The notes under the pieces were generated by a model. That model saw only the letters and a list, made by a program, of their open reading frames with translations. It made no database searches and had not been told where the DNA came from. A DNA stretch of 64,000 nt from Dipetalonema caudispina (lineage: Eukaryota; Nematoda; Chromadorea; Rhabditida; Onchocercidae). The position numbers were made by a program, and so were the translations under genes. Within the stretch, counting starts at the first letter, position 1, and each line of letters opens with the position of its first letter. Below are positions 37,720 to 52,300 of the stretch, piece by piece. The DNA is taken from assembly GCA_013365325.1 (NCBI GenBank), contig JABVXV010000072.1:1-64000 (forward strand). Direction: 5' to 3'.

Positions 37720-39003
37720 ATTAAACTTATAATTCTATTAAAATTCAAATTCGAATAATATTATGTATAATAAAATTGACTAATTGACATATTTGAATTA
37801 AATTATTAAATAAAAATCATTTATGAGTTAGAATATAATTATTTCCTGAAGAGAAAAAAATAAAATAATATAGCAATGATTGTAAAGAAAACTTTCATAA
37901 AACAATTAAGAAGCTATAGATTTTTTCTCATTTTTTATTGATTGACAAATAAAGGAAAAAATTTTTGAAAAATGTAAGGTAAGTGTCAAAGAAATTAATG
38001 AATATGCATATCAAATTTAAGATATATTTTAATGAATGATTATGATAATAATTCATAGGAAGAGATATATTTTTAAATTTTAGACGGCTACAAAAGAACT
38101 TCCAAATCTATCAATGCGTCTTGTTAAACTTTCTCAATAGCTATTATTCCAATTGAAGACAGTAGTTTAAAATTTTTATTTTGCTGTTATTAATACATCT
38201 ATGTGTATAATAGACTTCTGTTCGATAAGTTTACCTTTCATTCATGATATAAACTATTTATTTGTTTATTCAAATACAACTTCAAATCAAACTTTGTGAT
38301 GTAGACAAACACTAAAACAAGTACAAATACGTTAAATATAAATACGTTTTCAACAACTTTATGATATGTTCCATTTCTCTATTTTAGAAAGATGTGATGT
38401 TAAACAGAGGTTTAACATTATGAAAACATGAAAATCGCTAAGTTCTGTGAAAACTTCAAGAAATCTAAGAAGGTAATAATAAGTGGAACAACTTAAATCA
38501 CACAAAATTTTAACTTCCAGAAGTTCGAATGTACCAAAATAACAACTTTTTTATTGACATCATAGTTATCATCAGGAATGCTGATGAACGACTATTCCGG
38601 TGTGCGATCAAATCAATATTACGTTATATTCAATGATCAGGTAATCTCGATGAACATAAAACTGTTCAAGATAATACATCTGCCTGTGAAAAATCGAAAT
38701 AATTTTTAAATATGAGTAATTATGGTAATGAAGTATAATAAAAAAGATAAAAAATCCATTTGGAAAAATTTCCATGTAATAGGAAATAACAAGTAATAAG
38801 AAATCCGAAGAATAAACGAAACTGAGTGAACAAGATTGGTAATAGCTTTGAAGTGTTCTGAAATTTTAGATACCGAAATTTTAAACATACTATTAAGGAG
38901 GGTAGTGGAAATAAAAAAAAAAAAAGAAATCACAAGATTTTTTTGCTATAAACGATTTTTACCAGAAAACGAAATCTCATTTAGGAATAAAGATCGATTT
39001 ATA
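37720..39003. other. Convergent intergenic region (PLEKHD1-like / IDE)
   Basis: Both flanking genes end here (+ gene at 37719, - gene at 39004), so it mainly holds 3' UTRs. A plus AATAAA is at 37769-37774. Short open frames on both strands (38706-38933, 38836-39072) have no recognisable domain, and the latter overlaps the last IDE exon in antisense. Confidence 0.55.
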
Positions 39004-42000
39004 TCATTGTTTATTGGCTGCATTTTTCTCTCTCGAAACATGCTGGTCAATATCAATCGCTGGCTGCGGTAATGGATAAAGCGGTAACCGAGACTTGAAT
39101 ATTCTTACATTATTTATCCGCTCGGGTGGCTGCAAAAACAAAAAATTAATTCTGGATATGAGCAGTAGATTTATAACCCCAGAAATATTAGGAAAATTTG
39201 AAGAAAAACAGAACAATTAATAATAAATTATATAAAATAATGTTCCCTTGTACTGAATGTGATGAATTATGTCACTTGTAATTTGCTTCCAAATCCAGTA
39301 AAACATAGATAAATGAAACAGAGCTTACGTGTTCTGTATCACCGGAAGCTTCACGTTCGCGCTTCGAAACTGCGTCTTCAGTTTCAGTATTAGAGTAAAC
39401 CATCGTACACAGTTTTCGTCTTCCCGAAGAATTCACCGCGAAATGTTTGTCAAAATATTCAATAACATCTGCTTTGGTTAGCTTTCGTAGTATGGGTACT
39501 TCAATATCATCTGAAATTAATTTCATGCTGGATGGACAAAGACTGGATCCATTGTCTGGTAAGCGTTTGTTACAACATCTGAACAATATCAATGAGTAAA
39601 CTTTATAAAATTCTTGCAGCTGTCCTAACGGACATGGAAAATTATGAATTAAACAAAGTACTTCTATCAAACAAATAAAATCCGCTATCAACTTCAGCCC
39701 AATAGCGGCCCGCCTGAGCTTTCATTGTCTTTGGTTTTTCGAGACGTTTAGTTGCAAGTGCTTCAACGTTATCCAGAAATTCATCATCGGACATTTTTTC
39801 GAGATCAGACTGGAAAAATAAAATCATGTTTTACGTAAGATCACAAGTAAGGTCAGAAAACAAAATTATTATATGCAATAAAATAATGTAGCTGAATTTT
39901 AACCCTGAATTTCACAAGGAAATTTTCGATCCTTTCTTCCATAAATTCCGGAATATGTTGTCCCTGAATCAGTAATTCGATTCCTTGAACACCATTATTT
40001 CGTCTAGCTCCCGTGTGAACAATATAACCTGAAATTTTTCAAAACATAAATATGCAAAATGTAATGCTTTAAAAGTTAAAAGAATCTTTTCGACTAGGAT
40101 CTAGCAACATCCGACCGACCATACATAAGAACGCAAAACTGATCATGCTGTTGAATAAATAAATGAAGAAACCATATATCTACTTACCTAACTGCTCCGT
40201 CGTTCTGAGTTGATTGAATGCAGGTTCAGCAGCTAACTGTACGACTAATTCTAGCAAGACATTTTCTCGGGTATCTTGTTGACCCGTTTGCATAACATAA
40301 TTAACGGATGCATTTGGATGTGTTGGTTGAAATGCTTTATATACGTATTGGCAGCCTGAAATGAGAAAAGATCTGGCGTACTCTTTCAGTATGAAATTGA
40401 ATTTCCCAGTCTAAGTCTTTAGAAAAGGTGGAACATGCGGAGATACCTAATTTAAGAGATGTTATACAATATAATTTGGTATACCGGAAAATTCTTCCGT
40501 TGCAATGTCAAACTATGGTGCCGTTAAAAAAGAAATGCTAGTATAACAAATAAAATTCAATCGAATGATGCAAATTTTACCTTTTGGAATTTCATGCTCT
40601 CTACATTGATCTAATTCACTACCGCAAAGATGTCGAATATCCGGAAGTTCTTTGAACTTTGACAAAACTTCATCGAGAATTTTGACAGACTCCTAAAAAT
40701 CAGTCCTTACATTCTTCGAATTACATTCAAAACAAAACATTGAAAAAGCATAGAGAGTGATAGTGGAAAGAAATTCATACAACAAAATGCCTACGTTTTC
40801 AGTGCTATTGCCATAAACAAGCATCTCAATTTGCAAAGCTTGCAGAGATTCACGCGTAAATTTTCGTAACTTTTCAACCTCACAATCTGAAGTACAACAA
40901 TTTTTTTCCATCTTTCCAACAGTAATTGAAAATTCAATACTATTATCAGGCATTATTTAAATTCAAATTCAAAAGAAGGAAAATATTCGAAATAAAGATA
41001 TACAAAATATAAACTAACTCTCAGCACAAGCCAACACTTCCTCTTTGCTCCATTGTCGGCTACTAAGTAATAACGTAGTATAGTAGTGAGATTGCATATA
41101 CGGTTGACTTTGACGAAAATTTCGCAAATTTCGACAAAACGTTTCTTTCAATACCTTGTATCGTTCCTCATCTATTACGATCAATTAGTGCAGTAAAGAA
41201 AAAAAAAGACTAACTTTTACCAGAATTTTTTAGAATAACTGACAGCTGTTCCATAAAATATTTAACCCAAAGCACAAAATGATTCAAAACTAGGAAACTC
41301 AATTTTTTATTTCGTTTTCTTACTTGACCTTCTGATGAAGATGTAATTCGAGATGACAAATATGTGGTAGTATTCAGATCAAAAATTATTTTCTTCAATA
41401 CGTTCATACCAATGCAAAAGAAAAACATCAATCAGAAGCGGAGCTACCCGAAAAAAAAGCAGAGTTCCTGCATACAAAGCAAGTCATGTCGCATGTCAAT
41501 TTTCCCTCTTTATTACCTGGCACAAAAGTGATAAACCGCTGAATCAAATCGCTGATATATTTCGGCTGCTTTTCATCATAACCTGATACATGCAAAGAAA
41601 TGCCATAAGATTGCAAATCGAATGATGATTTCAGGCCAGCAAGGTGTGCGTTGTAAGTTTCCTCACTGATAGCATCCTGAAAGTGAATTACCATATGAAT
41701 CTTCGGATTTTCTTCAAATTCATATAATTTCTTGCAGTTACACATGGTAACTTTGAAAAGTGGTCTTCAGTCAAGCAAGCCAGAGGAAAAGTGAATTCCA
41801 GATTTTTATAAATAAAAAAAAAATTTCATTATTGTTGGAACTAAAATACTTCAATGGCCATCTCTTACTTCATTGCATTCGTATAAACAAAATCAAATTA
41901 CTTGTAAGCAGATGACGAACATTGCAGAGAGATATGAATTCAATGGATCTGATTGCATCATCGGTGATTTGAAGGCTATCCGGGTGTTTAACTTTGGCAA

Positions 42001-45000
42001 GTTGAAGTCGTTATCTTGCATAAACCATAACCGACACCAATCGTTATTTACAACAAGATACGGTATTTTTCTGAAGACTTTTAAAAATAGAATTCTGCAA
42101 TAGCATTTTGGAAAAAATATATTATTTTTGATTTGGAAACTACGCTGAATTCCGTAAATTTACAATATTGCTGTAAACCGAAATGAAAAGATGAAACCAA
42201 AAAGAAAATTAAGATCACGCAAAGGTGAACAAGACAGGTTTTTTTGTTTATTCTTTCAGCTGTCAATTCGGAGTTATAATACAAAAGGGAAAAATTCGAA
42301 TCATAAATTTAAATAACTGGTATTTTTTTCTCACCTTGTTTCATTCCGCTGTTTCAAATCAAATTTGGTTGCAATATACTCATTTTTGGCTGGCAAGTCC
42401 AAGAAATTTGGTATCTGAGTTAAAGCGTTATTGAATTCCGACAAAACTTCCTGCAATGAATTTGCACATCTCAAAAAACCAGCTGGGAAGGTCATTCCAG
42501 CAATTATAAAATTCCATCGATTAATTCAACTTTCACTTTACTTTGATGCTCAAAATTTCCTCTATTGATTAAAAATTATTTCTACACTTAATTACGTAAT
42601 TTGAAGCCCTGATAACAAAAGAATGCATTTTTACAAAATAATAAGCCGACAAAGTTTGTGGGCCTATTATTTTGCAAAAATGCAAAAAAAAGCATGCGAC
42701 GAACTTTGTTAATTTTTGTACAGCTGTATTCTGTCCCATACCATTTTTCTTTTATATTACCCTCTCTACCAGCATATTCTTGTGAAATCACAGCGTAAAA
42801 CATATTCTCGGGTCTCAGTTGTTCGACAAATTCTTTTATTAAATCTGAAACATCCTTCGAAATCAAAATTGCTTTATAAAAACAAATTAAATTACATGTG
42901 AAACCATTCAAATAAAACATTTCCACGAGTTTTCATTATTTCACTTTTTTAAATTAAATTTGGTTATATATCCTTGAAAACATTTGAAAACCAAAATACC
43001 TGGTTTGTATAAATCCATCTTATAATCCGCACAAATCACATCTTCAAACGGTATTCGTTGTAGTTCTGAGGAAATCTGTGTAACATAATTCAGTGGATTT
43101 TCTTTGTCCTATAACAACCATTTGCAATCAAGGCAAATATAACGCTTAGTTTAAAATATGTTCGAAATGCTTAAACAACAAAAATTCAAATTCATAATTA
43201 AGATGTTTGAAACAAATATCACATTTAAACAAACATTTGGAATGAAAACCATAGAAACAAGATAATATACCTTAAAACGAAATTTAATTTCTTGCAATTG
43301 CTTCAGTTCATCAAAAATCCATTTCAATGGGCCTGTTTGCTTCACTAAACCCACTTCACTGAACACCAGCTTAACGATATCATCGGTATGCAATAAACCT
43401 TCTAAAAATAACATATAAGTACATGTTTTTAATTTTCGAAATAAAAATTATGAGTCTCAATCCTAGAACATTAATTAATTTGAATGAAAACAAAGTTCCC
43501 ACGCAGCCACCTGGCTGCATGTGAAATTTGTTTCTAAGTCTATAGCATCTTTAGAATTCATGATAAAGAAAATAAAAACGAACCTTCGCTTAAATCCACT
43601 GATACACTGAAGTTACCGAATCCCCTAGCTAAAAGTCGATCACCAGCTGACAAAGAATTAACCCAACCACGCCTTTTGAGCTCAGACAATAGTGATCCCG
43701 GACCTTCATGACCTATTAGATGTGCTGCAAAGCAAATTTTCTTCAGTAACGGTACTTTTAATGAGCTTCAAAAATTTTTGAATATGAAATTTGAATTAAT
43801 ACTGCTTTTCTAGGTATAATACTCCAAAAAATTGAATAGCTGCTTTCTTTCTGGTTTAATATTGCTGAAAATAAATGTTCAAAAACAAGTATCAAAAAAA
43901 AAAAATGAACCATTAAGAAATCTTTTCCTTTTTCAACTTCATTCATTAACGGCATTTGAGAAATTGATGAAAATCAGATGAACGAAGTAATGAAACAAAA
44001 TGGGCGGCTATTAACGTAAAGCTAATGTGTGTCGTTGCAAATAGCGTCCATAAATCCCGATAACTCGTTTGTTCATTTATAAAAGAAAAAGAAAGAAAAA
44101 GTGAAATTAATTAGACAGGACAAAAAGGAACTGAAAACTCACAGATATAATGAGCAGGCCAAGATCGGTAATCATCTCGATAATCGGGAATCGGGAATGT
44201 CAGAGTTAAATACCTCAGGTCTTTTACAGGTACTAGCTGAAAAAATATCTCGATGGAAGAATGCGGTAAATGTTTTAGAAAAAGAATTCTAGCTAACGAT
44301 GAACCTACTCAGACGGAATAATTCTAGCAATATCCTTAGAATGAAAAGATCTCCTGTGATATTTTTGACTTTGCACCAGACTATCCAGTCAAACTCACGT
44401 CAAAAAATAACGTCAAGTAAGAAAGGAAAGGAAATTAATGGAACTTAACAGTTCCACTAACTTTTCAAAACCATCTGTCCATGTATATTATGATACATGC
44501 TAATACAACAAGTCCTACCTCAACTTTAACTGCCAACTGCTCTTCTCCATACGGTCCTTCATTCCAGATTTTCCTTGATACGTTCTTCTTTTCAATATCT
44601 CCAAAGCTGAGAGATGTAACCATTTGTTCCAGTTGATCAAGTGATTCCCTCCCCAAAATGGCAAATGACATTCTGGAAAAGTTTTATCCAAAAAAAAAGG
44701 GAGAAAAAGTTTTTTTTTTTTATATAGCACAAAAAGAAACAGGATAACAGCAACCAATATACCGTTACTTTGATTTCAAATTGAATAAATGAACTTTGAA
44801 GCACGCTACGAAGTTTTCCGAGAGACACGTTATATACTTTTTTGAGCTTCTTTAATCACTCCAAAAGTGACGCTCGCAAAAAAATCATTTTATGCAAAAA
44901 ACTTGCTGGCAAAGATATCGGCACTTCAGTCATTCGAATAATATAATGTCATAAAATTACATTTGTTATAATGGATATACTTACATGTCCGAAGAGTAAT

Positions 45001-46962
45001 ATGTTTTGTGGAATTGCAGCAGAGCTTCACGCGGTTCAATTCCATTTTTCAGAGCTTCAACCATAAGTGTTGTACGATTACCAGTACCAAATTTGCCGTA
45101 ATCATGCGAAGGCTTTGATAACGATCTAAAATAAAACGATAAAGAATTAGATATAAATGTAAAAAGACGAAATTACAAGATACATACTGCTTCCTTTCCT
45201 TTCCGATAATGCGGAGTTCCCAGTGCTTCTGCTATCACTTTACAATAACGACTTCACTTGAAGTAATTACAAATTCCAGCTGTTGGTGAGACAACCTTTT
45301 GCCCACCGCTTTGCTTATCATAACAGATGTACAGAAAGTTTTTTTATGTTTCGAAATATGTTGAAATTTGAATCAAATTTCGCATGTTTTCCCTAACAAA
45401 CAATAAGACACACTTATTCATGGTTAACGTAGAAAATTTCATTTACTATACCATAATACAAGTTAGTGGAAAACCAAAAGTCTTTTTTTTTTAAAAAAAA
45501 AAGTTCCTTTTCACCAATTTGATATAATTAATATGAATTCACATAGTAAAGTTACCTTTCAACTTGCAACATACGCCACTGATCGTTAAAAAGACTGTTG
45601 GAAAATTCCGAATCAACAGCTCGTACTTCACGTTCGGTCGCACTTTCCGTAAATTGTGGACATAGGAAAAATTGTACGAACCTATCTAAAGCACCCTAAA
45701 AACTTGTAAGCTTCAAAGAGGAAGTAGATAAGTCTGTGAGTGGAAATTCGATTATATAATAGATGTGTGACAAAAGAAAAGTCTTGAACAGAAAAAACCA
45801 GCCACGTGAAGGAAAATAGGACTACAATGAATGCACAAATTGTAGCCTTGTAATCGCTAACATCAACCGTAACACAATAACTACCGGAAATTTTGAAAAA
45901 TTAATTCTGGACAGCCTAATTCTTCGCGAAAACTAAATGAAAAAGACCCACATGCAGATGTTCAGGAGCAATATCAAAATGGTAATTCGTATGGTCAGTA
46001 GCTGTATAAGCATTTGTTATTCCACCATGTGATGAAATGAATTTACTATACTCATTCTCTGATGGGTATTTATCAGTACCCAAGAAAAGCATATGCTCAC
46101 AAAAATGTGCTAATCCAGGCAAATTCCATGGATCCATCAGATGTCCTACAATATAATTATTTACTTTAATTACAGGACTGAATAAATGCGCTGTGCACAA
46201 TGTTACGAGCAAATTATCGAACTTACAATGAAATTTAAAAATTTCGAGAAAATATTTCCCAACGAAACTTGAAAAAAATACACAAACATATTCACTTTTT
46301 TATTGCATATTTATTTATTCATCGGATAATTTTCCCACCTTTTCCTCACTTCGTTCCTCTCCTCTAGCATAAACAAAAAGTTATGAAAATCTAAATTGTC
46401 ATAAATACCTACCCACATTAACATCCAATGATGCAGCACTTTTATCTGTTTTTGGATCAGAAATTAAAAGAACACGAAGACCATTTGTCAGCTCCAATCC
46501 TCGATACTGAAACATAAAATTTTTTTCAGGCAACAATCTAATTTATTTAAATTTACCTAAAAACATTTATATCATCTATATCGAGCACATTAGACTGTAA
46601 CAAATTTCTCGAAATGCATAAATAGACATTGGAATTATATAATTTAATCTAAATTACTAACTTCTCGCTTATCCTCTTTTGATTTGATAATATTATCGTA
46701 TCGCTCTGCAATCACATCAATTGGTGAAGTTTTAGAAGGAGACATCGATAGTATGGATCGAGTAGGCAAGTAAAATAAATTCCTGAAATTTCATTTTTTC
46801 AAAAACAATACGACAAAGAAATAAAACGATCATTAAAACGATTTAAGTAACATATGTGAATAAACTGACAATGAGGGCAATAACTAGTTCAGAATGAAGA
46901 TGAAATCTGTACATCGTAATTTTCTTCTACTTTTAATCACACCTCAACAATAAAAAAAATTG

Positions 46963-46993
<31 letters not shown>

Positions 46994-47273
46994 GAGCTTA
47001 AACGATATGAATAATTAGAATTATAATAATTGTTTCAAAAATACTTGACAAAATCATATAACTAGAAAACATTCGTTCTTCAGTAAAAGTTATTTTACTT
47101 GTGTCGTCAAAAAAAAAAAAAAAGAAAAAACGATATCATATATCAAATTGCAATAAATACATTGCACAAAATATGCATGTGTAGAATGAAATTTTTGAGA
47201 AATGATAATTCTCTACATTAGTAAGCAAATATATATAATTATTTTTGGAACAAAATGTACGGTAATATGCATT

Positions 47274-47307
<34 letters not shown>

Positions 47308-47758
47308 GATAAAAATATATATACATACATTTTACCAATGATTCATTTACATTATATACACTTTTACATATAATACATTTAATTTAAAAAATAAAAAATT
47401 TTTTAAANNNNNNNNNNNNNNNNNNNNNNNNNNNNNNNNNNNNNNNNNNNNNNNNNNNNNNNNNNNNNNNNNNNNNNNNNNNNNNNNNNNNNNNNNNNNN
47501 NNNNNNNATAATAATAATAATAATAATGGATAAAAATATATATACATACATTTTACCAATGATTCATTTACATTATATACACTTTTACATATAATACATT
47601 TAATTTAAAAAATAAAAAATTTTTTAAAGAAGGATACATTATTACCGTGTTGGTAATGCTCTAGAAGATAAAACACCCAATGACGCAAACGATCGTTCGG
47701 ATATCGACCAGAAGCATGCGGGTGCTTTCGAAAACAAGCAGCGATAAATATTATTCAT
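39004..47758 (-). CDS. ide: Insulin-degrading enzyme (insulysin, M16A metalloprotease)
   Basis: Twenty-three exons join in phase to 1040 residues. In transcription order: 47646-47758, 46662-46782, 46413-46506, 45952-46145, 45556-45695, 44985-45125, 44519-44672, 44143-44236, 43584-43724, 43271-43401, 43000-43108, 42705-42844, 42335-42450, 41902-42070, 41517-41676, 41019-41171, 40795-40886, 40581-40692, 40188-40355, 39904-40028, 39662-39809, 39329-39510, 39004-39129. The inverted zinc motif HFCEH is residues 123-127, with E204 in [12 protein letters not shown] as third ligand, an offset matching human [21 protein letters not shown] and RRKL blocks follow in family order. IDE cleaves insulin-like and amyloidogenic peptides inside a closed chamber. 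The first about 50 residues are Ser/Arg-rich with few acids, like a mitochondrial presequence; a second Met (51) could start a cytosolic form. No peroxisomal SKL end is seen. Confidence 0.96.
47277..47306. repeat. AAT microsatellite next to the gap
   Basis: An (AAT)n run, repeated in shorter form just right of the N gap; the repeat probably caused the assembly break. Confidence 0.85.
47408..47507. other. Assembly gap (100 N) with duplicated flanks
   Basis: Exactly 100 N. The 121 bases left of it (47287-47407) are repeated, as far as I can read, base for base on its right (47508-47628). The gap is a scaffold placeholder, and the duplicate flank suggests overlapping contig ends were not merged. 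It sits in intron 1 of the IDE gene and does not touch coding sequence. Confidence 0.97.
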
Positions 47759-49334
47759 TCAAAACGTGGAACGGTGTTCCGTCACAATCACAACAATGCC
47801 GATATTTTTGCTGATATGTAATCTTTCTAAACTATGATTGAAACTTCTGAAATTTAACTTATCATATTAAACAAATCATAATATCCATTTAATAATACCA
47901 TACCATGGATACCGGAATACAAGGGGCAGCTGCCTACCACAAATTTTCCGCATTAACTTACTGTTTGTTTTTAATTATCAGTTCTTCCAAACACCTGTAA
48001 TAAAATCCAACCACCATCTTAGTTTCACATTACTAGTACTATTATTTGTTCAGAATTTTAATGATAATTAAATATGTTCAGCAAGTAACCAGACCACATG
48101 ATGTTCAGATTTTACGCACATTTAACCTCCTCCTTAGAGTGATTTTGGGATCACAGGAACTAACCTATCTTCAAGTACCATCCTATTATCAAACCTTTCT
48201 CTTTCCTTCATCGATTTACCTGATGTTTCTCTCCAACATAATAAATTTCACAGATAACTTTCCTTCTTTTCACAAGATACGATGAACTGTTTCATACAAA
48301 TTTAAATATTCAACAATCAGGAGTAGTATAAATGTTCCTATTCCTCAAGCTCCCAAAAAAAAACTCAAGAATTTAGGTGCATCCACTTCCCATTACGCAT
48401 CCGTTTCTTTCATTACCTTTCATAAACCTTAATTTCTTCTTCCAAAATTCCAAAAAATTCAATATTCAGATAAGACAGAAAAGTATGTCGTAACAACATT
48501 TTTCACCTAACAACAATATGAATTTACCACACAAAATTAGACCAATTTATCACTTTCTGTAATCAGAAATAAAACAAGAAAAACAAGTTACAATTGGGAA
48601 CATAATACTACAAGGAAAGTGAACATGGATGTAAATAAGGGAATGAAATTGTTAAACTGATATTATTTAAAGCATAATGATTCGTCTAAAGCAGCAAAAA
48701 TTTCTCTTACTTCCCATACTTTTTGCTACTCATGCTAATACTTCCATATCTGTTAATTCAAAATTTAAAATAAATCTAATAAATATTCAAAGACATCTAC
48801 ATTACAACCAAAAGTGCATCACTTCTAATTCTTTCTTATTCTTTACCTAATTAATTAGAAACGTTACAATAAAAAACAAAGAAGCAATATATATACTAAA
48901 ACGGATGAACAGTGACGAAGGTGATTACCAGCAATTATATTTTCAAAGATGGGACAGAAATTCTTAATTATGAAAAATTAATAGTTAACGATTACTTTCC
49001 GATGCTGGAGGATGATGCTGAATGATAAAATGCAAGGAGACTTTCCAATCTTTAGCTACTTCAAAAAGAGATGTCCTTCGCCATAGAGTAAGAGAAACTA
49101 CTGATTCCTTATGTAGTTAGCTGATTAGGCTGGATGTATTACCCCGATATAACCTAAAGATTTCATCTATGAAGGTCAATCAAAAAGTAAATGACTCGTT
49201 ACCGTGCTTGACAAAATTTTAGGTCGGACACTTTCCGTTCGTAACCAGCACAGCTATACAACTTGACTTGATACAAACAAAAATGAAGTACCATAACACA
49301 TAACACATATCACTAAAGTCAATAACAACATTAA
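47759..49334. other. Interval between the arx-2 and ide genes (same strand)
   Basis: About 1.6 kb, expected to hold the ARP2 3' UTR and the IDE promoter/5' UTR. A TATCAG acceptor-like site lies about 60 nt before the IDE ATG on the minus strand. The spacing is much longer than the roughly 100-bp gaps of nematode operons. No gene seen. Confidence 0.55.
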
Positions 49335-52300
49335 TCACCTGATACCTAATTTTCTCAAACATCTTTCAAGTCCTGCTTCTTCGTATTCCTTCTTCGAAAT
49401 CCAGAAATCCTGAAATAATAAAAAGAGTAGAAATCAAAACAGGTAATATTGCTCTCTTTGGGAAATACATGATCACATAACGTTATTTATATCTCAATGT
49501 TACGAAGTGAAAAGCAAAAAGAATGGATATGTGCATATACAAATATACACTTACTGCATCCCGATCCCTCATGATGTTTGCTAACACAGCGCCACCAAGA
49601 AACACCATATGCTGCCTCCTTGGTGGAGCCTCAATTCGAATTTTGAATTTCTGAAATAATATAATTCTTACATAATTACCAGCAATTCAGTTATGGTTAC
49701 ATGTCAGATAAGAAATCTTAGCGATAAAGACTTATATCGAGATCCTACCGCAAAATCCAGCCTGGTACCTCATAATTAAAAGGATGTTTCAGTTAACAAA
49801 CCTGAAATGCTTCAGTATTTCCTCGCAAAACTCGATCTAGATAAAGCTGCTTCAGTTCACGCTCCAAACGGCTTTGAAGACCAGGATACATAGTGGTGCC
49901 ACCAGATAACACAATGTGCTTGTAAAATTCAAGTCGAGTATCTGAAACAACGAAATAACAAGACTACTACCATAAAGTTCAAAGTTGTAGGCTCCTGACT
50001 GCCAGTTTTGTGGCTAAATCACAATCCCTTATATATTTGACCGAATTTCGGCTTTGAATTTTTTCCAATTTGGAAAAAAATCTTTTCAAAAATAAAAAAG
50101 GTAAGTGAATAGTTTTAAATCCCATCAACTTTAAGTCTAAGGAAAGTAATCCGAATGGAAGTTTTCTTTCATGAATACTACTTTTCTCAGTGAATCATAC
50201 AGCAGAAAACATCCCTGACAATTAAGTACACCTCCTAACACCAACACTTAATTTTATAATCTCAAGTTGATTTTGTGGTCACCAAAGAACAGTAAAAATA
50301 TGAGCAACTTACCGATGTCAGCAGACTGTATAACTCCAAACAGTAGTTCACTGAGACCCGATCTTTCAACATTAATTAGATGTGGTTGAAATAGAACTTC
50401 AGGTGCTTCGAACCTTTCTCCTCCAACACGAATCACACGACCATCTGGCAGCTAAATTGATGTGCATTTCACAATCTAATTTAACAATTACATCAAAGTG
50501 AAGTTGCTATTATAGTAAAAACATCGATCGACCTATTAGTAACTCCAAAATCCTGCTATTTCGAATACAAATATTGGGGAAAATGTTGAACAAATCAGCT
50601 GTTGTTCAACTCCAAAAAAAAAAAGAAAAAAAAACAAAATTTTTAATATTATTAAAAAACCACAGAGATGACGACAGTAAAGAGCATTCGATAGAGTATA
50701 GAGAAGAATCGAAATAGTTTAAATAGTCATTGGGCAAGCCGATATTTCCTATGAATACTAACAGTATATGACTCCGTCAGAACTGTCGTCTCCAAGGCCA
50801 GACGTTGTTCTTTCTCTACGTCATAAGCCACGTAGCATAACTTTTCTTTCAATAGACGAACTGTCTCGAAATCTGCTGTATGATTGAAAGCGTAACCTCG
50901 TAGTAGCAAGAGCTGAAAATGCGTCGAACTGAGATTATATACGAGAAGCATATTTAAAGTTCGATTACTTTTGCAAAAATTTATAAATTTTGGTGAAACA
51001 ATCCATTGTCCTCCATGTTCACAAAAACTTTACAAAATTGAGGAAATATTTGTGTTAACTTGGTGTAAATCTGGAAGCACACAATTCCTTTGACTTACTT
51101 TTTTTTTAATGATATAAAATTATCACTACTTTAATACGAGCAAAGGTATAACAAATTGATTCCTCAGAAAATTATTCATATACCTTAATCAAATAACGAG
51201 TGATGTCACGTCCAGCAATATCTAAACGACGAGTCAAATGATTCAAAGCGTACCCTTCGTACACTGGACAAATGTGTGTTACTCCTTCACCACTATCAAC
51301 GACAACACCCGTAAGTAATCCTTGATGATAAAGTGTCAACACTGCCTGAAAATTTTATCCAAGAAATGACGAAAAGGTATGAAATGAAATAAATATTATC
51401 AAATCTTAATAATCTTAACACTCAGCAAACACTGGAAATGAGTATGAGGAATGGAAATACTTATTAAAACAGTCCAATTCGGATATGCACTGTCGCTTTC
51501 AAAACAGCATATCGAAAGAGGTTTCATGTAATAAACGCTAAGATTTTGTTCATAAAGAGAATTAAACAGAATGATTAAATGGTTAGTTACAAAAATCTCT
51601 TCCAGAATGTTAATAGTCAAGCAGGTAATGTAAGCAGTGTAACTAAAACAAGCTGCAATCAATGACCCAACGGTTCTGGCAAACCTAATGGTCACAGTGC
51701 TTAATGAATACTGTTTTATCTCCAACAAAGAATAAATAAATCTTTATTGAAACTCTTCACTCCTTCAAATTCCCGTAAGCATATCTACAAAACTTACTTG
51801 CACAGCAACATAGAGGGAATTGAAACCATACTGCTCGAACATGACTTGAAAAAGTTTCTCACGATTAGCATTTGGATTCAACGGTGGTTCAGTAAGCAAT
51901 AATTTGCAGTCCTTAAATAAAATTAAATGATTTACGTGAAATAATACGCCATGATATGCAACTAAATTTCATCCAGTATAATATTATACAAATGCTTGGC
52001 GAAGTAGTCAGTCTTAAAGTAACATAAAAGATAATAAAAACATACTTTCGGATCGATATCCATCTTTTCTGGACCAAAGGTATAGTCCCATACATGACCC
52101 ATGTCATCCCAATTTCTAACTATACCATTTTCCATTGGATAACTGCATTCTAACATCTGCCTTAACTGAGTACATTCTTCGCCGACCATAAGATCCTGAA
52201 AATCAACAATCTTTACGATTCTTTCATCTAACGATAGGATCCGAAGTTGTCATTATCCATATAAAAAAAAAAAAACTTTAAGCAACGAAGTGGGAAGTTT

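Noticed and set aside
51399..51728. 109-codon open frame on -
   Set aside because: It lies in intron 4 of the arx-2 gene between two conserved exons that join in phase without it.
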